DNA from: Patiria pectinifera
Lineage: Eukaryota > Echinodermata > Asteroidea > Valvatida > Asterinidae
Direction: 5' to 3'
Assembly: GCA_029964075.1 (NCBI GenBank)
Contig: CM057135.1
Location: forward strand, 23,834,863 to 23,898,862
Length of the DNA: 64,000 nt
Position 1 is the first letter of the stretch. Each line of letters opens with the position of its first letter. This document shows positions 1 to 9,702 of this stretch, in pieces. The notes beneath the pieces were generated by a model. The model was given only the letters and a program-made list of their open reading frames with translations, was not told where the DNA came from and searched no databases. Made by a program: the position numbers and the translations under genes.

Positions 1-409
1 ACGACATGTTTGAGCAAGAGCGCGCCTGCTTAATATGACGCAACAATGGAAAAGAGGACGGGCACATTGTAGGGCGATAGCACTGCACACCATGTCTTCG
101 TACGTGAGTGGCATGCACGGGCACGGGCACATGCATTTTGTAGTCAACTGAATAACCATCACTGCACTATTATGTAGGCGGTCGACTGAGCAACTCTAAT
201 ACAATATGGTATCGCTCTACAACTACGCCCTACAGTTGTAAGGCGATAAATATCAGTGCCCTGGGGTGACGACATTTTGTGCGTTTAACTTGCGAGTGTG
301 CGTTCACACCATTGAATAATGTGCGTTGTTTGCACGAGCTGCAGTTCTCAACATGCCCCTTCCGAACACGCACATTTTCGACTGGCCCTGCACTACAATT
401 CAAGGAATC

Positions 410-447
<38 letters not shown>

Positions 448-1770
448 GGTCTGTCTGTCCGCCGATTATCTCCAGAACCGGGCACCGTATGAAGTTGAAA
501 ATCGGCGGGTGTATTGCTCGGGACACCAGAATGTGCAGTGCCAAGTTTGAAGTTGTTTGGACGAGCGGTTCTCGAGAAAGCTGCAAAAAAGCAGTATTTT
601 CTGAAGCCTAGCGTGACAGAATATAGCCTAGAACACCGCGCACTGATGTTCTTTTCAATTGTTTACGTCATGTTTGAGCAAGAGCGCGCGTGCTCAATAT
701 GACGCAACAGTGGAAAAAGGACGGGCACATTGTAGGGCGACAGCACTGCACACCATGTCTTCGTACGTACATAAAATACGTGAGTGGCATGCACGGCCGG
801 GCACATGCACTTTGTAGTCAACTGAGCAACCATCACTGCACTGTATGTAGGCAGTCGACAGAGCAACTCTAATACAATATGGTATCGCCCTACAACTACG
901 CCCTACAGTTGTAGGGCGACACCATATTGTCCAGTAGGGGAAAATATCAGTGCCGGGGGGTGACGACATTTTGTGCGTTTAACTTGCGAGTGTGCGTTCA
1001 CACCATTGAATAATGTGCGTTTTTTTGCACGAGCTGCAGTTCTCAACTGCCCCTTCCGAACACGCACATTTTCGACTGGCCCTGCACTAGTCTATACTAC
1101 AATTCAAGGAATCTCTGTCTGTCTGTCTGTCTGTCTGTCCGCCGATTATCTCCAGAACTGGGCACCGTATGAAGTTGAAAATCGGCCGGTGTATTGCTCG
1201 GGACAACAGAATGTGCAGTGCCAAGTTTGAAGTGGTTTAGACCAGCGGTTGTCGAAAAAGCTGCAAAAAAGCAGCATTTTCTGAGGCCTAGCGCGCCAGA
1301 ATATAGCCTAGAACACCGCGCACTGCCGTTCTTTTCAATTGTTTACGTCATGGTTAAGCAAGAGCGCGCCTGCTTAATATGACGCAACAATGGAAAATGA
1401 ACGGGCACGCGCACGTTTATTGTAGGGCAATACCATTTTCCAGTATGGGTGAATAGCACTGCATAACCATGTTTCCGTATGTACACGTACGTGGTGGCTG
1501 CACGGGCACATTATTTTTGCAGTCGACTGAGCGACCATTATAGGTGGTCGAACTTATAGTGGCACAAACTTTGACGTGAGTGTGCGTTCAACCTGTGAAA
1601 AGAACACCATTGAATCGCGTGCGTTGTTTGCACGAGCAGTTTTCAAAAACTCTGCAAGAATGCAACCCAGCGGTCAAGCAATTTGCCCCTCCCGATCAGG
1701 CACATTTTCAACTTGCCCCTCCCGAACAGGCACATTTTCAACTGGCCCTGCACTAGTATATAACAAATGA
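1..1770. repeat. Satellite-like tandem repeat, ~0.66-0.69 kb period, with CTGT microsatellite
   Basis: The block beginning 'tgtttgagcaagagcgcgcc' near position 6 recurs near 669 and, diverged, near 1349. The block 'cttgcgagtgtgcgttcac' recurs near 290 and 983 and in shortened form near 1575. Each of the first two units carries a CTGT run (411-459 and 1114-1139) followed by the same 'ccgccgattatctccagaac' segment. The third unit is diverged and ends in a 30-bp doublet at 1685-1744. Short open frames here are translations of the repeat, and I see no protein family in them. Confidence 0.85.
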
Positions 1771-1915
1771 AGACAATGAATTGCAACAAAACTATTACAA
1801 AAGGTATCCAATCATTAACAACCAAAAATAGGCCACTGCGGACATATAGGAAGCTCTAGCTCTGCTTAATCAACTTCCAAATTCTATTTTGGTTTTGGGG
1901 TACTGAATGGCAAGC

Positions 1916-1920
1916 ACAGC
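1916..1920. other. Target-site duplication ACAGC, left copy
   Basis: ACAGC abuts the left LTR and is matched by ACAGC at 9698-9702 directly after the right LTR. This fixes both LTR boundaries and shows the element is an intact insertion rather than a rearranged one. Confidence 0.93.
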
Positions 1921-2688
1921 TGTCACTGCAGCAGTTTGTGCAGTGAAAATTTACCTGTGTGTTTAAACAGTTTTTAATATTATTTAATATTTGCCATTAA
2001 CCATTTGCATGTTTAGATTTTGTAGGTTCATTGTTATAAAGAGTGCTGATAACCTTTTTCTTGAAAGAGGATGCCTACTTATATTTTCTGGAGCCATATG
2101 TATATATTTAGTGACAGAGCCTGTGACAACCTTTTACCCAGAGTTTCCCTATGTAGGTCAATGCAACTTTCATCTGTGTGGGTATGAGGTCTACATGAGC
2201 AGCCATCTTTTCCAACCATGTGCTATTGAAAACAACATCTAAATTTGTGTCCTATCGTATGCTACAAGTTCTCATTTTGTCCTCAGATTATTCGCCTAGT
2301 ATAGAGTTTTAAAGAACCCATTTGGTAAGCACAACTTCCTTATATTTTTAACTAACATGGATCTACCTTTGAAGTGAAGTTTAGTGAGATTTTCAAGGGC
2401 GTTTTGTGAACAACAGTTTTTGACCGACTCAGATTTCCTTTATTATGCAAATTACTATTTCAAAGTTAAAATCTGTATTCTTATTAGTGTTATCTGCTTT
2501 ATTAAATTGCAGATTGTTATCTGAACCAGCGTATCACCACAAGACAAGTGTCTTTGCGTCATTTTTGGTCGTTGGTTGTGAATAGCAGTCTTTGGGATTT
2601 GTTCCAGAGTTAGAGCACTTTGTCCCCGAGGCATTCAAAGTTGAACCCGAAACTCCTCAGGGCACATGTGAGCCCTGAGGCAGCCACA
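1921..2688 (+). repeat. 5' LTR of the BEL/Pao element
   Basis: This 768-bp repeat is the same length as 8930-9697. Reading the two side by side, I see one substitution (A versus C in 'ttattMaattgcag', near position 2504 here). It contains an 83-codon open frame (1991-2242) present unchanged in the other LTR, which I treat as chance rather than a gene. Confidence 0.96.
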
Positions 2689-2768
2689 ATAACAATCAAA
2701 TAACAATCAAAGTCACAACAACCAAAGTCCAGTCGTTCCAGAGTATGCAGAGTGAATAAACCCACGTC

Positions 2769-5700
2769 ATGTCGTTACCAATCCAGTCGTCTTCTAGTCA
2801 TAAGTTTGACAAGTCAAAGAAGAGTAACGCCGGTCGAGCAGCAAGTCACGCTGGTCATGTGTCTTCTTACAAGTCAAGTAAGAGTTCCAGTCGAGCCAGT
2901 CATGCCGTGTCCGTTACATCATCAGATGCACGACATCAGGAAGAAAAGCTGGAACTAGCGAAAACAGCGGCTGCTCTGCAGGTCCAGCTAGACTTTGCAG
3001 AGAAAGAAAAACAGCTGAAACTCCTGGAGTTGGAGGCGGCAAAGAAAGTGGAGGAAATGAAGATCGAGAGAGACAAAAAGTTAGAACAACTAGAGATAGA
3101 GAGGAAATTGGCCGAAACCCGAGCTGTGATGCAGGTGTACTCATCGCTGGAGCGGGATGACAACAGTTCAATATCATCAGAGCTGTCCGGCATCCCCGCC
3201 GACAAACATGAACATATGCAGAGATTCCTCAACTCGCATCAAAGTGATCACCCCCCTCCATTGTGTCCATCTGTGCCCCAAAGTGAAAGCGCATATGTGG
3301 ACAATGCGTCACTCCAACCAGTTGCCATGGTTACATCAGCCAATCAGAACAGATCTGATGAACAGTCCAGTGCACATCAGTCTCATCACCAAAGTGAAGG
3401 AGGACGGATGACGATGTCGTCGGCACTTGAGAAGTGCATTACACAGTTGGCCGAGTCCAGTAGACAACAGCATGATGTAAACAAACGCCTTGTTGCATCT
3501 AGCCAGCTACCAAAGATAGCCGTCCCCCAATTCAACGGTGATCCACTCCAGTACCCCCTGTGGCGGAACTCCTTCAATTCCCTTATCGACAGCCAACCCC
3601 TTGACGCCGACACCAAGCTTAACTACCTCAATCAATATGTGACGGGGAAACCAAAGCACCTAGTGGAGCACTACATGCTCATCGGCACTGAAGAGGCCTA
3701 CACGCAGGCAAGAAAAGTATTGAACGAGAGGTACGGAAACAGTAGTGTAGTGAGCACTGCTTTCATAAGCAAACTCCGTCAGTGGCCGAGGTTAACGCCG
3801 AGGGATGCAGCAGGCTTGAGAGATTTCTCTGATTTTCTGGGGAAAGTAGAGGCAGCACGAGCAACCACAGCAAGCCTTGGAGTGCTGGACTACGCCAGTG
3901 AGAATGCTCGTCTAGTCGAGAAACTGCCATTCAACCTTGAGACAAAGTGGCGGGACAAGATTGACTATTGGAGACAGATTCGTGGTCAGGATTCCTTCCC
4001 CCCATTCAGCGAGTTTGTCAAACTTGTGAAGATTGCAGCAGACAGGGCAAACATTCCTGAATTGCAGAGCGTGGTTCGAAGTCAGGACAAACAACGTTCA
4101 AATGCAGGAAGTGCTCCGAAAAAGAACACCAGTGTTTTTGCGACTAGTACCAGTCGAGGTGAAGCAACAAGCACAGTGCAGTTGTCCAGTGACAAGAGTT
4201 GTCTCTTCTGCAATAAGCGTCATCTCCTGGACGACTGTGAGCGCTTTCTGCGCAAGCCTTTCGCTGAGCGAAAGGATTTCTTCTTCAAGAAGAGACTGTG
4301 CATGGGCTGTGCACGTTCCAGTGATCATCAAGTGAGAGAGTGTAACGACAAAAAAGTTTGTCGGATCTGCGCTGGTGCTCATTTGACCTGTCTCCATCGC
4401 AACTTCCAACAGAGACGGCCAGAAGAAACTGCTTCAAGTCACCCCCAGTCAGCAACGGCAAGTAAACAACCAGCTGACAAAGTCCCAACCAATTCATCCC
4501 CACCCAAAGAAGTCATTGCTGTGCACCCCAAACGAGATGAGGGAATGTCCAACTGTATTCAAGTGTGTTCCCAACCAGACCAAGAAGGAGAAGGGGACCA
4601 CTCGATGATTATACCAGTGTTGGTTCGTAGTGAGAGTGACCCAGCGAGGGAGTCCCTCGAATATGCCATTTTGGACGAACAATCCAACAGTTGCTTCGTG
4701 TCAAAGAGTTTGTGTGAAAGGATGAACCTGCAGGGACCAGAGACGCAGTTACTACTCAGTACAATGCAAGAGCAAAATGTGCAAATCACCAGCAGTCGCA
4801 TATCCGGGCTTGAAGTGCTTGATGTCAATAGAGAGCACACTGTTAAACTTCCAGTCTGCTTCAAGCGGGACAGCGTTCCAGCCAAGAAATCCCAGATACC
4901 GAAACCTGCTGTCGTGCATCATTGGCCCCACCTGAAGTCTCTGGCAGATAAACTCATGCCCTATGATCCAACCCTGCACATCTCTCTTCTCATCGGAAGC
5001 AATTGCCCAAGAGTGGTTAGACCCAGAGAAATCATCGCCGGTGGAGAGGATGACCCCTACGGCCAGAGGTCACTACTAGGCTGGGGAGTAATTGGGAACG
5101 TTTGCAAGGCTGCACGACAAACCGATGACCAACCTGCAGTATGCAACAAAGTGGTTGCTGCTGAACCACAAAGCTACCAACACTTCGTCTATGGTACGAG
5201 GGTGAAAGAAGTCTTAAACCCAGAGAAAGTTCTCAAGGTGTTGGAATCCGACTTTGTCGAGAATCATCAGGGGAAGCCATACTCAGTAGAAGACGAGAAG
5301 TTCCTGAGCGTGATGGAAAAGGGAATAAAGAAAGCATCCGATGGCCACTACGAAATGCCACTACCACTGAAGTCTGACGCTGCGACCCTGCCTAACAACC
5401 GCCAACTTGCAGTCAAGAGATGGAATCAGCTGTCCGCCAGATTCCGAAAGAATGTGAAGTTTCGTGAAGACTACAGGGAGTTCATGAAAGATGTTATCCC
5501 AAAGTGTGCAGAGAGAGTCCCCCTAGACCAACTGGAAGTTGATGAGGGAAAGGTAAACTATGTGCCGCACACCGGAGTCTATCACCCCAAAAAGCCGGAC
5601 AAGATAAGAGTGGTGTTTGACTGTTCGGCCAAATATGGAGGCGTTTCACTCAACGACCATCTCCTTCAAGGTCCTGACTTGACTAATGGTCTTCTCGGTG

Positions 5701-8700
5701 TTCTGTGTAGATTCAGGAAAGAGGAAGTGGCCTTTATGGTTGACGTGAAGAGCATGTTCCATCAGTTCTATGTAGAAGAGAAGTACCGTGACCTGCTGCG
5801 ATTCCTATGGTGGGAAAATGGTGATCCAGAGAAGCCAGTGGTCGAATACAGAATGAAAGTTCACGTGTTTGGGGCCGCTAGCTCACCAGGCTGTGCCAAC
5901 TTCGGGCTAAAGAGAGCAGCAGATGACGGAGAGGATGAGTTTGGAGCAGAAGCAGCAAACTTCATTCGTAATGATTTCTACGTAGACGATGGACTGAAGT
6001 CACTACCCACAGTGGAAAGAGCATCATCACTGATCAAAGCCAGTCAGAATCTGTGTGGAAAAGCTGGTTTGAAACTGCACAAAATCATCTCCAACAAAAG
6101 AGAGCTGTTGGAAAAATTCCCAGCAGAAGAGCGAGCCAGTGGTACAAGGGAACTAGATCTGAAGGTTGATGTACTACCAATGGAAAGAGCCCTGGGCGTC
6201 ACTTGGTGTGTCGAGAGTGACACCTTTCAGTTCCATATTGAGTTGAAAGATAGACCATTCACAAGACGAGGCATACTTTCAACTGTAAGTTCGATCTATG
6301 ACCCAAATGGCTATGTGGCTCCAGTAACCCTCAGAGGGAAGAGAATTTTGCAGCAGATGTGTCGCGACAAACTTGATTGGGACAGTCCAGTGCCAGAGAT
6401 GCTACAACCTGAGTGGGAGAAATGGCGTTTAGAGGTTCTCGGCTTAGAGAAGATCCAAATCCAGCGATGTTTTAAGCCCAAGAATTTTGGAACTGTGACA
6501 GCAGTTGAATTGCATCATTTTTCCGATGCAAGCCAAGATGGTTATGGTCAGTGTTCCTACCTGCGACTAGTCGATGAGAACAATAAGGCACATTGTTCCT
6601 TTGTAGTCGGTAAGTCCAGAGTGGCCCCTCTGAAGCTCATCACCATCCCCCGGCTAGAACTTGCAGCAGCAACTGTCTCAGCAACTGTGAGTGAATTCCT
6701 GCGACGAGAGCTATGTTACGAGATGCTCCACGAATATTACTGGACAGACAGCAAGATTGTTTTGGGATACATAAACAATGAAGCAAGACGATTCCATGTC
6801 TATGTGGCTAACAGAGTGCAGCAAATCAGAAGTCTGACTAACCCAGAGAGATGGATGTACGTAGACACCAAGGAAAATCCTGCTGACGAAGCATCACGTG
6901 GTCTGACAGCAAAGGAACTTATAGAGAAGTCCTGCTGGTTATCCGGTCCAGATTTCTTGCAGAAGGATGGCCCCTTTCAACCCCAGCCAGCCGTAGTTGC
7001 ACCACTGAGTGAATCAGACCCAGATGTGAAAAGAGTCTCAGCTTTCGTGACAACAGCTGAGAACAACGCACGACATCATCACTTCGAAGTGAGCCGACTT
7101 GATTGCTTTTCATCCTGGAATAGAGCTTGCAGGGCAGTCGCTCTTTGTCTGAGGTTGAAGACAAAGTTGAGGAACAGAGTAGTGAAGAAACCTTGTGAAG
7201 GGAAAGTTTGTTCCACTCCTGCGAAGCAAGCAATCACTGTGGCAGAACTACAGAATGGAGAGATGGAAATCATCAAAAATGTTCAGCATGAACATTTCAG
7301 TGTCGAGTTACAGGCCCTACAAGAACTTGGTGTAATCGGGCAAGTCACCGATGGAAAGACTGCAAGGGTGAGAAATGACTACCTGAAGAAGACGAGTTGT
7401 CTGTACCGGCTAGATCCCTTTCTAGATGTCGATGGCATCATCCGAGTGGGTGGCCGTATTGCCAGATCTGATCTTCCAATTGAAGCTAAGCATCCAGCCG
7501 TTCTCCCTCACAAAAGTCATGTCACCCAGTTGTTGATTCGCCATATTCATGAGAAGGTGAATCACATGGGCAGAGGAATGACACACAACGAGCTACGTCA
7601 GAGAGGGTACTGGGTAATTGGTGGTTCATCAGCAGTATCCAACTACATATCGAAGTGTGTGTCTTGCAGACGACTGCGAGGTACCCTGCAGCATCAGAAG
7701 ATGGCGGAACTTCCAGAAGACAGGCTACTACCATCGCCCCCTTTCTCCTTCTGTGCTGTAGACTACTTTGGACCATTCCTCATCAAAGAGCGGAGAAGTG
7801 AAGTCAAGCGATATGGTGTACTTTTTACATGCATGTCCTCCAGAGGTGTACATCTGGAAACAGCCAACTCCTTGAGCACAGATTCTTTCATCAATGCACT
7901 TAGACGGTTCCTGAGTAGGCGTGGCCCAGTGAGACAACTCCGTTGTGACCAAGGTACCAACTTCGTAGGAGCAAAGAATGAATTAAGAGAAGCTCTGAGA
8001 GAGATGAGCCAAGAAGAGGTCCAGAAGTATCTTCTTCAGAATGGATGTGATTGGATTCCATTCAAGATGAACCCCCCTCACTCTAGTCACATGGGAGGTG
8101 CCTGGGAGAGGCAGATCAAGACAGTCCGTAGCGCCCTAGCCCCCCTACTCGGACAAGCAGGTGGCCAGCTTGACGACGAGGCCTTCCGGACTTTTATGAC
8201 TGAAGTGGAGTGCATTGTGAACTCCAGACCCCTCACTTCAAGCAACCTCAGTTCCCCAGATGTTCCAGAGCCTTTGACACCAAACCACCTACTTACCATG
8301 AAGTCGAAGGTTGTGCTCCCTCCTCCTGGGAAGTTCCAGCGTGCAGATTTGTACTCGATCAAATGGTGGAGGAGAGTACAGTACCTGGCCAATCAGTTTT
8401 GGCAAAGATGGCGTAAAGAGTTTCTTCTTCAGTTGCAGACTCGACAGAAGTGGGAGCGACCCCAGAAGAATCTGGAAGTTGGAGATGTGGTCATCGTCAA
8501 AGAGAGCGAGTCTGAAACCCGTTACCAGTGGCCTCTAGCTAGAGTGGTGGAAACTTTCCCCAGTGCTGATGGCAGAGTGCGGAAGGTGAAGCTGATGATG
8601 GCGGATGGAACGATTGACAAGCGAGGACGACGCAAGCACCCTCCGACTCTTCTGGACAGACCGGTTCACAAGGTGGTTCTGCTGCTCCCAGCATCAGTCG

Positions 8701-8798
8701 ACTACAGCGCTGCAGCAGCAGATGACCTGTCCATGGAGACCAGAGAATTCCCCGACAAGGAGCCTACACTGGACAGCAGGCCTACACCAGACGAGTAG
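2769..8798 (+). CDS. BEL/Pao Gag-Pol polyprotein (2009 aa)
   Basis: The polyprotein supplies the capsid and replication enzymes of the element. The ATG at 2769 is the first in frame after a stop at 2757. Residues about 55-120 form a Lys/Glu/Leu-rich coiled coil. About 245-400 resemble the DUF1759 Gag region (LPKIAVPQFNGDPLQYPLW). Two Cys/His knuckles lie at about 475-550. The protease-like segment has LDEQSN at about 634 where retroviral-type proteases have D-[ST]-G. RT includes VDVKSMFHQF at about 990 and the YVDD catalytic motif at about 1070. RNase H follows with FSDAS at about 1251 and TDS. Integrase has an HHCC zinc segment at about 1590-1635, then catalytic D (DYFGPF, ~1664), D (RCDQGTNF, ~1725) and E (GGAWERQIK, ~1777). 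A DUF5641-like tail precedes the stop. The length is normal for a single-frame BEL element, and no catalytic break is visible apart from the variant protease signature. Confidence 0.97.
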   Translation: MSLPIQSSSSHKFDKSKKSNAGRAASHAGHVSSYKSSKSSSRASHAVSVTSSDARHQEEKLELAKTAAALQVQLDFAEKEKQLKLLELEAAKKVEEMKIERDKKLEQLEIERKLAETRAVMQVYSSLERDDNSSISSELSGIPADKHEHMQRFLNSHQSDHPPPLCPSVPQSESAYVDNASLQPVAMVTSANQNRSDEQSSAHQSHHQSEGGRMTMSSALEKCITQLAESSRQQHDVNKRLVASSQLPKIAVPQFNGDPLQYPLWRNSFNSLIDSQPLDADTKLNYLNQYVTGKPKHLVEHYMLIGTEEAYTQARKVLNERYGNSSVVSTAFISKLRQWPRLTPRDAAGLRDFSDFLGKVEAARATTASLGVLDYASENARLVEKLPFNLETKWRDKIDYWRQIRGQDSFPPFSEFVKLVKIAADRANIPELQSVVRSQDKQRSNAGSAPKKNTSVFATSTSRGEATSTVQLSSDKSCLFCNKRHLLDDCERFLRKPFAERKDFFFKKRLCMGCARSSDHQVRECNDKKVCRICAGAHLTCLHRNFQQRRPEETASSHPQSATASKQPADKVPTNSSPPKEVIAVHPKRDEGMSNCIQVCSQPDQEGEGDHSMIIPVLVRSESDPARESLEYAILDEQSNSCFVSKSLCERMNLQGPETQLLLSTMQEQNVQITSSRISGLEVLDVNREHTVKLPVCFKRDSVPAKKSQIPKPAVVHHWPHLKSLADKLMPYDPTLHISLLIGSNCPRVVRPREIIAGGEDDPYGQRSLLGWGVIGNVCKAARQTDDQPAVCNKVVAAEPQSYQHFVYGTRVKEVLNPEKVLKVLESDFVENHQGKPYSVEDEKFLSVMEKGIKKASDGHYEMPLPLKSDAATLPNNRQLAVKRWNQLSARFRKNVKFREDYREFMKDVIPKCAERVPLDQLEVDEGKVNYVPHTGVYHPKKPDKIRVVFDCSAKYGGVSLNDHLLQGPDLTNGLLGVLCRFRKEEVAFMVDVKSMFHQFYVEEKYRDLLRFLWWENGDPEKPVVEYRMKVHVFGAASSPGCANFGLKRAADDGEDEFGAEAANFIRNDFYVDDGLKSLPTVERASSLIKASQNLCGKAGLKLHKIISNKRELLEKFPAEERASGTRELDLKVDVLPMERALGVTWCVESDTFQFHIELKDRPFTRRGILSTVSSIYDPNGYVAPVTLRGKRILQQMCRDKLDWDSPVPEMLQPEWEKWRLEVLGLEKIQIQRCFKPKNFGTVTAVELHHFSDASQDGYGQCSYLRLVDENNKAHCSFVVGKSRVAPLKLITIPRLELAAATVSATVSEFLRRELCYEMLHEYYWTDSKIVLGYINNEARRFHVYVANRVQQIRSLTNPERWMYVDTKENPADEASRGLTAKELIEKSCWLSGPDFLQKDGPFQPQPAVVAPLSESDPDVKRVSAFVTTAENNARHHHFEVSRLDCFSSWNRACRAVALCLRLKTKLRNRVVKKPCEGKVCSTPAKQAITVAELQNGEMEIIKNVQHEHFSVELQALQELGVIGQVTDGKTARVRNDYLKKTSCLYRLDPFLDVDGIIRVGGRIARSDLPIEAKHPAVLPHKSHVTQLLIRHIHEKVNHMGRGMTHNELRQRGYWVIGGSSAVSNYISKCVSCRRLRGTLQHQKMAELPEDRLLPSPPFSFCAVDYFGPFLIKERRSEVKRYGVLFTCMSSRGVHLETANSLSTDSFINALRRFLSRRGPVRQLRCDQGTNFVGAKNELREALREMSQEEVQKYLLQNGCDWIPFKMNPPHSSHMGGAWERQIKTVRSALAPLLGQAGGQLDDEAFRTFMTEVECIVNSRPLTSSNLSSPDVPEPLTPNHLLTMKSKVVLPPPGKFQRADLYSIKWWRRVQYLANQFWQRWRKEFLLQLQTRQKWERPQKNLEVGDVVIVKESESETRYQWPLARVVETFPSADGRVRKVKLMMADGTIDKRGRRKHPPTLLDRPVHKVVLLLPASVDYSAAAADDLSMETREFPDKEPTLDSRPTPDE

Positions 8799-8929
8799 TC
8801 CAGTCCTCGCCTGATTAGATGTTCACCGATGGAGATTAATGAACATTTGACCATTCTTGTGAACATTAATCTTTGTTCAGGTTTGTTTAGATCTTGCTTT
8901 ATAACTGCTAATAGCAGTTAGGGGAGCCA

Positions 8930-9697
8930 TGTCACTGCAGCAGTTTGTGCAGTGAAAATTTACCTGTGTGTTTAAACAGTTTTTAATATTATTTAATATT
9001 TGCCATTAACCATTTGCATGTTTAGATTTTGTAGGTTCATTGTTATAAAGAGTGCTGATAACCTTTTTCTTGAAAGAGGATGCCTACTTATATTTTCTGG
9101 AGCCATATGTATATATTTAGTGACAGAGCCTGTGACAACCTTTTACCCAGAGTTTCCCTATGTAGGTCAATGCAACTTTCATCTGTGTGGGTATGAGGTC
9201 TACATGAGCAGCCATCTTTTCCAACCATGTGCTATTGAAAACAACATCTAAATTTGTGTCCTATCGTATGCTACAAGTTCTCATTTTGTCCTCAGATTAT
9301 TCGCCTAGTATAGAGTTTTAAAGAACCCATTTGGTAAGCACAACTTCCTTATATTTTTAACTAACATGGATCTACCTTTGAAGTGAAGTTTAGTGAGATT
9401 TTCAAGGGCGTTTTGTGAACAACAGTTTTTGACCGACTCAGATTTCCTTTATTATGCAAATTACTATTTCAAAGTTAAAATCTGTATTCTTATTAGTGTT
9501 ATCTGCTTTATTCAATTGCAGATTGTTATCTGAACCAGCGTATCACCACAAGACAAGTGTCTTTGCGTCATTTTTGGTCGTTGGTTGTGAATAGCAGTCT
9601 TTGGGATTTGTTCCAGAGTTAGAGCACTTTGTCCCCGAGGCATTCAAAGTTGAACCCGAAACTCCTCAGGGCACATGTGAGCCCTGAGGCAGCCACA
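8930..9697 (+). repeat. 3' LTR of the BEL/Pao element
   Basis: Direct repeat of 1921-2688, starting TGTCACTGCAGCAG and ending GCCACA. A short purine-rich stretch, AGGGGAG, lies just upstream and may be the polypurine tract. ACAGC follows immediately at 9698-9702. Confidence 0.96.
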
Positions 9698-9702
9698 ACA
9701 GC
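9698..9702. other. Target-site duplication ACAGC, right copy
   Basis: Identical to 1916-1920 across the BEL/Pao insertion. Confidence 0.93.

Larger units (their letters stand above)
1921..9697 (+). mobile_element. Complete BEL/Pao LTR retrotransposon
   Basis: Two 768-bp direct repeats (1921-2688 and 8930-9697) bracket one long Gag-Pol frame. The LTRs start TGTCACTG and end GCCACA. The 5 bp before the left LTR (1916-1920) and after the right LTR (9698-9702) are both ACAGC, the 5-bp target duplication expected for this class. The order Gag, zinc knuckles, protease, RT, RNase H, integrase, C-terminal domain and the lack of a chromodomain fit BEL/Pao. No frameshift or stop interrupts the frame and the LTRs look almost identical, so insertion was recent. 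I did not identify a convincing primer-binding site; the sequence after the left LTR begins ATAACAATCAAAT, repeated once. Confidence 0.97.

Noticed and set aside
1991-2242. 83-codon frame, also at 9000-9251, as a possible gene
   Set aside because: It lies wholly inside the LTRs, is identical because the LTRs are, and has no known family; most likely chance.
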